Shown here: positions 34,143-46,200 of the stretch, piece by piece
How positions within the stretch are numbered: position 1 is the first letter of the stretch
Layout of the letters: every line of letters begins with the position of its first letter
Assembly (NCBI RefSeq): GCF_023078275.1
Contig: NC_062976.1
Span: 3,596,001 to 3,660,000, forward strand
DNA from: Leguminivora glycinivorella
Lineage: Eukaryota > Arthropoda > Insecta > Lepidoptera > Tortricidae
Length of the DNA: 64,000 bases
Direction: 5' to 3'
Position numbers and translations under genes: made by a program
Notes under the pieces: generated by a model
Told to the model about the DNA's origin: nothing
The model's database searches: none
What the model saw: only the letters and a program-made list of their open reading frames with translations

Positions 34143-37100
34143 GTAAACAAGAAGTTTACTCGTTCTGAAGCGTTCGATAGATGATTATTGAGGTACTTTA
34201 AAGTAGTTATAGTACATAATAATAATAAAGAGCGTTAATTCATCGCCTAGTACCCTTAGTTCGGATCTAGTTAGATTTCTGTAAGGTGGCCCCCCCATTA
34301 TGTTTTTTTTAATTCATACCCTTATACTTATTCACACACTATACTGAGTTTGGATGTTGTTAGATTTGTGTAAGTTAATAGGTTATTCCCACTATATTTT
34401 TTGTTATCTGAGCATTTTCCAATTTATAAACATCAACTTTTAATTAATGTTTCTAGAAGTTGTCTCTAATTTTTATTACAGTTTTAATCTTATATTAGCT
34501 TATAAATAAATTAAATATTGTAATAAACAAGTGGACATAATAGAAAAGTTAGAAATATTCTCATAAAATAATTATTTTTTGTGAAATTTTGTTATGAATT
34601 TTTAGACAAATTTTAAAATATTACATGTATGGTATGCTTTTGCTACATTAGCAAAACTCTTGTGATCATTTTACTCTAGCGAATATATAGTATTACATAC
34701 ATATGATACATAGATTACAAATTTTCAGAAACACCCAAACACAACTGTGTACAACTGCAACCGCTTCGAAAGCTGGTCCAGTCTGGAGAACATGTGGCAC
34801 CAAGTGCTGGAGATTGGCCAAGACGTCGCAAACATCTCGGCGAGGTATCCGGAGGGCATTAACCTTATAGGTGAGCTATCAGTGACCTATAACCAACTTG
34901 AATGTTTAAGTTATACATCTATATCATCATACATATATGTATGTATATCAGTTATACACCTTGTTTTTTATTGAATTCTGTTAACTTTTAGGGAAAGTTC
35001 TTTAGGTTAAATACCATTGATTTCTCTAAGAAACTAGTGTCCTAACTCTCACATACAAGAAACCCGTTGACCACAAACGATGTAAAGTGTTCGAAACTTT
35101 GGGATGAATCGTAAATTCATTATACGCGATATAATCCGTTTCCATAGTTCTATTTCATAAGTAACTATCGCGGTAACGCGGTAACCGAAGACAATAAGCC
35201 TAGACTTATATTTGCGTGATTTAACCAAGTTTTCCTATGTATAAGTTCCGCCCTTGTTTGCCAGGGTATTCCCAAGGAGGTCTGATAGCCCGGGGCATCG
35301 TCCAGACATTCCCCAATGTCTCTGTCAGCACCTTTATATCTCTAAGCTCACCGCAGGCTGGCCAGTACGGAGGTAAACTGCTTTATATTATTTTTATTTA
35401 TTTTATTAGTTAGGTAGTTAGTTGTATTTGCATTTTCCGCAAATCGACAATGCCTATTTTGCCTATTTTATTGTTTCAAGGGTTGAAGGAATCAAAATTG
35501 TGATATTGCAGTGTCAGGTTGCCCAGTCGACTTCTACAGTACCCAAGGGAGGAAAGGGGTGATGAAATTCTTAATCTTAGTTTATGTTACATACATATGT
35601 TGTTACATACGTATGTATGTATGTTTTACTTCAAAATTGTACAGCATCAGCATAACAATATTAAACAATAGATTTGCTACTGATATGCTATTATAAAACA
35701 AGTATCAAATACAATGAACATTCTTATATGGGCATGCACACACTTGTACAGTCAGCTGTACTGTACCATAGACTAAGCTTTACATTCAATTATAAATAAA
35801 ATAAATAAATATTATAGGACATTCGTACACAGATTAACTGACACGGTAAGCCCAAGAAGGCTTGTGTTGTGGGTACTCAGATGATATATATAATAAACAA
35901 ATACTCAGGGATCGGAACCCGTTCCCAAATACCATTTGATATCGTTCTTAAACCGTTACCTATAAATTTTGTTCAATGGGAACAAAATAATTTCGGTTAC
36001 GGTTCTTATATCGTTCCCTAAACGAACGGTTCATTATAAATTTTGTTCAGTGGGAACAAAATAATTTCGGTTTCGGTTCTTATTTCGTTCCCTCAAAGAA
36101 CAGTTCCTTACAGTAACGTTTAAATGAACGAACAGAATTTTAGCGTTCCTAAAACCAATATTATTTCGTTCCGAGCCGCGCGGGAGTAGGTATAGCGACT
36201 GTAGCGAGCGCCAGAGCCGAACGTTTTCGCCGACGCACGAGCCGCCTTTCGCTGTCTCTTTTTCACACGAAGTTCATGTATATTTCTGTTTCGGTTAGCC
36301 GGCCGGCCGCGGCCGGCAATGAAGGTGAAGGTAGGTTGTTTGTTTTGTTTACTTCATTTACTTGAGTTGCAACTTTCGGCGTATAAACAGCGAACGTGCA
36401 GTGATAGTGTATGCTTGATATTGAAACTATTAGGATAGGAAGAAACAGCATAGAATATACACCATGTATAAAGGGCGGCAAATTTTAAAATTGTAGGGCT
36501 CACCGGCCAATTGTCTTCATAAAACCTGTCTACTTAAAGTTTCACGTTAACGGAATCATTAAAGGATTAAGACGATACAGGAGGCAAGCACGAATTCAGA
36601 TTTTTAGGTCTTTATCGCCGTCGCGTTGACGGGGGCGGAACCCACAGAGAGGCCCTGTATAGTAAAGTTGTGTGTGCGCGTGGCGCACGCACACAGACGC
36701 GTACGCCGGCGGCGCAAGTACTCGCGCTCGAGCCGACCGGCGCCCGCAATCGCTCTCTATAGTCTCTATCTATATTTTTCTAGTTTTGGACTTCTGATTT
36801 GCGTATAGTTTTGGACTCCGTGAAGTATACTCGTACTGATTTGAATAGAATGCAAATTTGTCATATTTTAGGTATTCTAAATATTATTCCTTACCTTATA
36901 CATAATGTAATTATCTTAAAAGGAATCATGATACCGAAATAAAGTTATTCGGTATGTAAAAAACTAAAGCCTTTTCGATGTCAAAAAGAAAGTTTAAAAT
37001 AATTTTGTGGTAAAGTAAATATTTTCTGAAAGGATTGGGTTATACCTAGGGATTGCAATAATATAAAATCCGGATTTTCGGATTATTTTTAGGGCAAAAT

Positions 37101-40100
37101 CCGAACTCCGGATTAAATCCGGATTTTTTTAGTAACTAAAGCCTGACAAGTTTTTATTTGACCCTGGAAGAGTGTCGCTACAAATCGTTTTCATATGGCA
37201 ATAATGTGCCGACGTCATGTATAATCGGGACAGCGAGTACTGGGTTTCGTTTCGCGTTAATATTTGTAGAAAATTAAAGCATGGTTTTAGAGAATGACAA
37301 TTTAATAAGCTAGGTTTGAAGACTTGCTACTTCCACACAGCCTAAAATTCATGAAGCTTGTGCCTGTATCGAAGTCGTCGATGTTTATTTTCTTCTTACG
37401 TGGGACCTTGTTTTGTACTGGTGGCGATGATGAAACGGCCTCCTTATTTCTTTAAATATTTTTCACGGCAGAGCTAAATACAGACACCATAAATAAGAAC
37501 AAAAAATATATTAAGCTAAGTCGAAACCAACTAATCATTGCATGAGAACATTATTAGGGTGCCCGCCCCCTACACGTAAAGTGGGGAGAGATTTTTTTTT
37601 TCATTTCAACCCTGACGTGTGATATACCTATTGTTGGATAGGTATTAAAAAATGAATAGGGGTTTACTACTAACATTTTTTGATATTGTTAATTTTTTCG
37701 GAAATAATCGCTCGGAAATGTATGGGACATTTCAGAGGTAAACTTTTGTATGGGCTTTGTCAGTCCCGGTATCTATCGTCCTTGATATTAGGCAAGTCAA
37801 TGTGCACCTCTAACGACTCTTACGCAGTGGCCATTGAGGCCAATCAATTAAAGGTGAGGAAACAGTCTCAGCTGTTGCCATTAGATTTGGTGAAAATAAC
37901 ATTGATCGCGTTGGATATGGTAAGTATGGTTAAGAAACTAAAGCCTGACCAGAAATATAAATAACTATTGTCAGGCAGGAGTGCGCTGTTATTCTGATGT
38001 ATGGAGTGACAGTTCAGTATAGTATGATGACTATGAAGAAAATAGTTTTAATGAAATTCCGCTACATGGCGCGTAGTCATATATTTCTGGTCATGCTTTA
38101 CATGTGTATAAAATAAAACAAAACTTATGAATCTTATGATATAATCTTTCCAGTAATTGCCTATGGGAAAATAACATTGTAGTTACCACTGGTAACAACT
38201 TACTGGTAACTCTGACTAGTGGAATAACCCTTATTTTATAACGATATTTCACTAACGAATGTACCAAAATATGATTGACTTTTACACTGAAGCTATAATT
38301 ATGATAGAGTACACATAATCTTGATACACATTTAATAATATTTTTCTATTTTATTTTCGAGATCTTCTAAACAAGCCCGTAAATTCTCTTCGGGAACTTG
38401 TTCTAACTTTTTCTTATAACGACTGCAACTATATTACGCTTGCATGAACAAGGGCACATCGCGTCCGGTTCCGGTTCACTATAAATGGATTGCATGGGTT
38501 GTGCTCTCTCAAGGACTGCATCTTGGTCCTTAAAAACATTTAAAAACATATCACTATTACAAATTCACACAGATTAAGTAACACACATATTTATACAAAT
38601 TAGTGCAGATTATATTTTATACAGCTTTCTCACACTATAAGCACTTACATCCAACTCAAGGTCATCAGAATCGCTTGGATATGGGGTAGTTTTTTCTCTA
38701 TATATATTTTTTTGAAGGCTAGATCTTCATCATCTATGTCAAAGCTTTTATCTGCAATAAAAATATCTTATTTATTTTGCATAATGTACTTACATTTCTA
38801 GAAAATTATTACAATAAGTTACAAGCTTTTGAGAATTGGGCCCTTGGTGTATCTACATGGAATACACAACTGTAGTTGGCGAGTGTATTAGTGTCTACAC
38901 TGTCTACAGACGACCAAACCGACCAAGGTCCAACAAGTACGGGATTGTAAGAGCGGGAGAGCTACGTCAACCGGGGTGGCTTTAGGAAAATTTGGGGTTA
39001 CTTTGATGGTATTTGAACGGCTTTAAAATTAACATCATTCATTATTTACTGAAACTGTTCATGTAATTAGTAGATAGATAATAGATCAATAAATATTCTT
39101 GTAAATCTACCATAGAAAATCGCGAATTTACTTACAGTATGACTTTAAAACTAAATTTTCAAAGTCACCCCTGCGTTTTAAAGCCACCCCGGTTGACCGT
39201 ATAAGGCTTTCTCATTTTTTTACAAATAACTGCGTCCCTAATTGACATATGTCGGTACGGTCGCCTGTAAGTACCTACTTTAGGAGTGACACCGAATAGG
39301 GCTTGTATTGTAATCCGGATATATCCGCTGATTTTGAAATTCGGATAATTTGCACGTTAAAATCCGGATAAAACGAATAATTCGAATATTGTGAATGACA
39401 GAAATACCATTGCAATTTTTAAGAAGCTCATTTGGAAAACAAATTTTAAAGTAAAATTAACACATTTACGATATTAAAGTGATTTATATCAAAAATTACT
39501 CCTTGAGTGGCACTACTACCTTATTTAATAATAGTCATACTAGTTATGAAAAGAAAGCTGCACTTTTGGATGGAAGCAAGTCGCTTTGCATGGTGATAGT
39601 AGACATCATAGTAAACGATTTTTTCCGAGGATATCGAAATTTCATCCCTTAAGAAGCCGAGCGTAGCGAGGTGTTTTATGAAAATGAAAAAAATTCTATC
39701 TTTTTATTGTATCGTCCGATTTTGACAAAACGTATCTCAAATGAAAGGTATTAATTTGTGTAATTAAAAAAAAATACAAAGAAAAAAAATTTAAAATAAA
39801 AGTAAGAAAAAAATAAAAAAAGTAAATTTCCGTCTCGCACTGAATAACTTCAAAGAATGACAGACAAAATGTACAATGTCGATATACAAGTTTTTTTTTA
39901 ATCGATTTTAATTAAATTTTTAGTTGAAAACTGAAGACCGCATCGAAATCAGATCAGCATTTTTTAAGATACAAGTTGCCAAAGTTGGGAAAGATCGCTT
40001 TATATGGCCACTTTGAAATTCCTTTGCCAGAAAGTCAGAAATAATATGTTTTTCGGACACAGAAAAATACATAGTAACAGTACACATCAAAATAAAATTA

Positions 40101-43100
40101 AAAATTCCGAGGATATTATAATTTCATCCCTTAGAACGACGAGCGTAGCGAGGTCGGTTACGAAAACCGAAAAAAAATCTCATTTTTTTGTACGTCGTCC
40201 GATTTTGACAAAACATGTTTCATTTGAAAGGTATTACTTTATGTAACTTAAAAAAAAATATTGAAAAAAATTGGAAAAAAAATGTAAGATTTAAAAAAAA
40301 ACCTTAATTTTCGTATCACACTGAATAACCGCAAAAAACGGTAGACACGGTGTATAATTTCGATATATGATTTTTTTAAATTAAAGACAAATAAATGTAT
40401 GATTATAAACTATAAACTAAAAAAGGAATTTCAAAGTGGCCATATAAAGCGATCTTTCCCAACTTTGGCAACTTGTATCTTAAAAAATGCTGATCTGATT
40501 TCGATGCGGTCTTCAGTTTTTAACTAAAAATTTATCTGTCTTCGATTAAAAAAAACTTGTATATCGACATTGTACATTTTGTCTGTCATTCTTTGAAGTT
40601 ATTCAGTGCGAGACGGAAATTTACTTTTTTTTTTTTTCTTACTTTTCTTTTAAATTTTTTTCTTTGTATTTTTTTTAAATTACAAAAATTAATACCTTTC
40701 ATTTGAGATACGTTTTGTCAAAATCAGACGATACAATAAAAAGATAGAATTTTTTTCATTTTCATAAAACACCTCGCTACGCTCGGCTTCCTAAGAGATG
40801 AAATTTCGATATCCTCGGAAAAAATCGTTTACTATAATGTCTACTATCACCATGCAAAGCGGCTTGCTTCCATCCAAAAGTGCAGCTTTTGGTCAAAAAT
40901 TCTCCATAACAAGTATGACTATAAGTAAATAAATAATAAACAAAAATATTGGGGGACATCTTACATAGATCAACCTAGCCCCAAACTAAGCAAAGCTTGT
41001 ACTATGGGTGCTAGGCGACGATACGAATACATACTTATATAGATAAATACATACTTATATACACAGAAAACATCCAAGACTCAGGAACAAATATCTATGC
41101 TCATCACACAAATAAATGCCCTTACCGGGATTCGAATCCGCCGGGACCGCGGCTTAGCAGGCAGGGTTTTTTTCATGAATATTTGTGGATAATCTCATGT
41201 AAATGTATATCAATTTAACTCAATCAATCAAGTGACACTGAGTACCGTATCAAACGCTGCACTTTCATTATTGTTAGCATCCGAATACATTATAAATAAA
41301 TAAATAAATTGCAAACAGAACTAAAACTGTTCAAATTTTCTGACAAAAAGAAGTCTTCTATGTATCCCGCGGCGGAAGACCTGTTTAGTATTGAACTGCA
41401 GAACAAGATGAAGTAGTTAAGCAGATACGCTTTTACATTTTATCCTTTCAAAATAGGTTGCAAGTGTTGCAACACCAAAACTTTTTCGCTGTATACGTAA
41501 CGTAAGGCCCTCTGGCTAAGAACGTCTACCCGAGAGTCCCAAGTGTAACTGGAATGGAGTCACGAAGTCATCAAAGATAAGAGGTGAAAATTATTAGAGA
41601 GAAAGATCATTCAGCCTTGTTATTTAACAAAGCTAAATGGTGTTTGTAATATGTCATAGTTCTTTTTGCATTTGAATAAATCGGCAATGAAAACCTCGTA
41701 AATGCAATCTGATATTTAAACAAGGAGTAGGTAGGTAATACCTTTTTTAGGTAATATTCGATCTAAACGATCACAACATGACGTTTTGCCTCATATGGCA
41801 ATCAGATTATGTCTCTAGCATTAAAATTCATTAATATCAAATATTAGTCAAAATTACATAAAAATAAAATCATATATCTTATGGGCAACTGAAGTCATTT
41901 CATAAAAACCGGCCAAGAGCGTGTCGGGCCACGCTCAGTGTAGGGTTCCGTAGTTTTCCGTATTTTTCTCAAAAACTACTGAACCTATCAAGTTCAAAAC
42001 AATTTTCCTAGAAAGTCTTTATAAAGTTCTACTTTTGTGATTTTTTTCATATTTTTTAAATATATGGTTCAAAAGTTAGAGGGGGGGGACGCACTTTTTT
42101 TCCTTTAAGAGCGATTATTTCCGAAAATATTAATATTATCAAAAAACGATCTAAGTAAACCCTTATTCATTTTTAAATACTTATCCAACGATGTATCACA
42201 CGTTGGGGTTGGAATGAAAAAAAAATCTGCCCCCACTTTACATGTAGGGGTGGTACCCTAATAAAACATTTTTTTCCATTTTTTATTTTTGCACTTTGTT
42301 GACGTGATTGATATACATATTGCTACCAAATTTCAGCTTTCTAGTGCTTACGGTTACTGAGATTATCCGCGGACGGACGGACGGACGGACGGACGGACGG
42401 ACGGACGGACGGACAGACAGACATGGCGAAGCTATAAGGGTTCCTAGTTGACTACGGAACCCTAAAAAAGGCAAGAATGAAATAACTAAGTAACCTAACC
42501 TAACATTAAGGTTACGAACAACAGCTCAAGCCTGATTATAAAATAACAATTTCCTACGACGTGTTTTTCGTATCGTAGTACATAATTATGTTACTAATTA
42601 TGAGATTTATTAAATAAAATAAAAAATATTCGAAATATCCATTTTATCCGAATATCCGGATTTTCAAATATCGAGTCGAATCATCCGGATTTCGAATTGG
42701 ACGGATAATTGCAAGCCCTAACACCGAACCACCGGGCAGAGTTTCAGTATTTAGGTTTATGAAGGTTTAGTATAGGTAAGTACTTACTCAGTGGCTCATT
42801 CTGTGCATCGATCAAGTCATAAATATCATCATTAGTGCCCCTTTCACTCGCAGCAGTATAAGAACATTGGATGAATTGGGATTCTTCGAGTTCTGGGACA
42901 CGGGAGTGTTGAATACTAAAAACAATTTATTTTTGTGACTAATTGCACATTTCACATCTTTCATTGTGACGTTTTTAGACTAAGGGCCCGTTGCATCAAC
43001 CACATTTGACACACACATCATCGTCACGCAGCAGACGCCTATGGAACTGTCCATACAATAAAATTTAACGAATGCTTTAACGGTGACAGACGGTTTGGTG

Positions 43101-43227
43101 CAACTGACCCTAAAGGTCCATTGTTGATAGTAGCTGATGTAATTTCTATGGTAATTGACTATCTACAGTACCAACGACACAATTAATGGGAAAGTAGTGT
43201 ATATTGTACACACGCACACGCACACGC

Positions 43228-43279
<52 letters not shown>

Positions 43280-46200
43280 GAGATGACCGTACCAAGGTCA
43301 AATAAGGACGCTCGCTCTTGCTAATAGCGGCGTCCCGTCCTTATTTGACCTTGGACTGTACGATTGCCTGTAAATAAATACTTAAGCGTCGTGACATTAC
43401 TTAAATTTTAAAATCGGTAAAATTGAAAGCACTAAGTTAAAAGAAAAAAACTTACTTCATTGTAGTTGTGGTGCAGAATGTTTTCGACGTATTTGTTTCG
43501 TTCGACGCCACGTTTACTCACCGCTAGTCTCAAATCAAACTAAAGTTACTAAAGTGATGGCCGTGGCCGACACCGCTTGCACTGTTCGTTCAAATTCTTG
43601 GAAATAGAAAAACCGAAATAATTTCGTTCCAAATACTTATATAATCCCACACCGGGGCAAACGACGCAACGGAGCCGCTGTGACGTCATCGTCCAAATCA
43701 ATTGTTTAATTTATTTTTATTTTTCTCTCTATTATTATGGTTCTCTTTTTTGTTATCTAAGTTTCGTGACGCATTGGTTTTACTGTAATGTCATGTAAAC
43801 ATGTTTTTACTAATAAATAAAGGTTTATATACAATTATCCATAGAAAACATCCATAACTCAGGAACAAGTATCTGTGCTCATCACACAAATAAATGCCCT
43901 TACCGGGATTCGACACTCAGGCAGGGTCACTGCGCGCTAGGCCATACCGGTCGTCCCGTCTATATCTTCATATCTTCTTCTTTTATTTTTACAGCCGGTT
44001 TCCTCCACCTAGTTTCCCCGGCCTTGTAAAGGAGAGTGCATACGAACTCTTCTACTCGCGAGTGGGCCAACATACCTCAGTCGGGAACTATTGGAACGAC
44101 CCTACCACCAAAGTTTATATGAGAGCTACAGTGTGTACCTGCCTTATATCAACAACCATATTGAGTAAGTTACATGTTCCATAGTATTGTTACCCTGGTA
44201 GAGTGCAAACAAACTGTTCTACTCGCGAGTGGGCCAACATACCTCAGTCGGGAACTATTGGAACGACCCCTACCACCAAAGTTTATATGAGAGCTACAGT
44301 GTGTACCTGCCTTACATCAACAACCATATTGAGTAAGTTACATATTCCATAGTATGTTACCCTAGTAGAGTGCAAACAAACTGTTCTACTGGCGAGTGGT
44401 CCAACATACCTCAGTCGGGAACTATTGGAACGACCCCTATCACCAAAGTTTATATGAGAGCTACAGTGTGTACCTGCCTTACATCAACAACCACATTGAG
44501 TAAGTTACATATTCCATAGTATTGTAACCCTGGTAGAGTGCAAACAAACTGTTCTACTCGCGAGTGGGCCAACATACCTCAGTCGGGAACTATTGAAACG
44601 ACCCCTACCACCAAAGCTTATATGAGAGCTACAGTGTGTACCTGCCTTATATCAACAACCATATTGAGTAAGTTACATATTCCATAGTATTGTTACCCTG
44701 GTAGAGTGCAAACAAACTGTTCTACTCGCGAGTGGGCCAACATACCTCAGTCGGGAACTATTGGAACGACCCGTACCACCAAAGTTTATATGAGAGCTAC
44801 AGTGTGTACCTGCCTTACATCAACAACCACATTGAGTAAGTTACATGTTCCATTATGTTACCCTAGTAGAGTGCAAACAAACTGTTCTACTCGCGAGTGG
44901 GCCAACATACCTCAGTCGGGAACTATTGGAACGACCTCTACCACCAAAGTTTATATAGTGTGTACTTGCCTTATATCAACAACCATATTGAGTGAGTATT
45001 ATTAAATTAATTAGTTGAAGTAAATCTCGTTAGTAAGTTTATCACATTCATTAACCCGTTTGTCCTTTGAACAAATGTGACGTTTTCAATGAAAAGGTAT
45101 CACGGTTTTGGTTGATTATGGAAATAGCGCCTAACTGACTTGATTGTGATTGTCCCACGTTTATTTTTTATTTTTTTATTTTTTTTATACTACGTCGGTG
45201 GCAAACAAGCATACGGTCCGCCTGATGGAAAGCGGTCACCGTAACCTATGAACGCATGCAACGCAAACAGTGTCACATGCGCGTTGCCACCCCATTAGAA
45301 ACTATTTATTATTTATTTTATTACTATACATACAACTTTTGTCAAGTGGTTCTGCCACGATCTGCGTTGTTTATCACAGTTATCACGTTACGCACGTCTA
45401 TAGTAGCCATTATGACGTTAAATGATCAATAATAATATTATAATAAAAATGTGTGTGTCTGTTTGTTTGTCCGTTTTTCACGGCAAAACGGAGCGACGAA
45501 TTGACGGGATTTTTTACGTGGAGATAGTTGAAGGGATGGAGAGTGACATGACTACTTTTTGTCTCTTTCTAACGCTCCGCTTTCCTAAAAGAGTGGGTGA
45601 AATTTTGTATGAAGCATTCCTCATTTTTCGAATTTAACGCGTGTAAAACCGCGGGCAAAAGCTAGTATTTCATATTTTGCTGACCTAAAAGCGTAACATG
45701 ATGTAACAAGAGCTTGTGATCAGTAAATTCGTCGATTAGCTCAGCCGGTTCCATGGTGTAATGGTTAGCACTCTGGACTCTGAATCCAGCGATCCGAGTT
45801 CAAATCTCGGTGGAACCTGAATTTTTGTATTTTTACTTTTTATATTTTAATTATATTATTTTATTTAGATGTTGCTTTTTATATTTTTTTTTAAATGTTT
45901 TTATATTATTTTAATAATGATTTTCTTTTAAATTCATATTTAGTACATTATTGCGTAGATACAAGCTTATCGATTTAATACTAATAATACTATGCGTAAT
46001 TATGTTTTTAGGTCAAAGACGTCAAAGTTAATTTGTTCATTACTATTCTAGGTCAGCGAAGACGAATGATTTCAAAAACAATTTGCTGAGGCTGAAACGT
46101 TTTGTCCTGATTGGGGGACCTGATGATAATGTTATTACTCCCTGGCAAAGCAGGTAATTTCCTAAATATTTTTTTATTCAATTTATTACCTAAAACAGCT

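Noticed and set aside
36626..36808. 60-codon frame in the GC-rich patch of Ppt2 intron 3
   Set aside because: Arg-rich by base composition only; no start context, splice sites or homologous copy.
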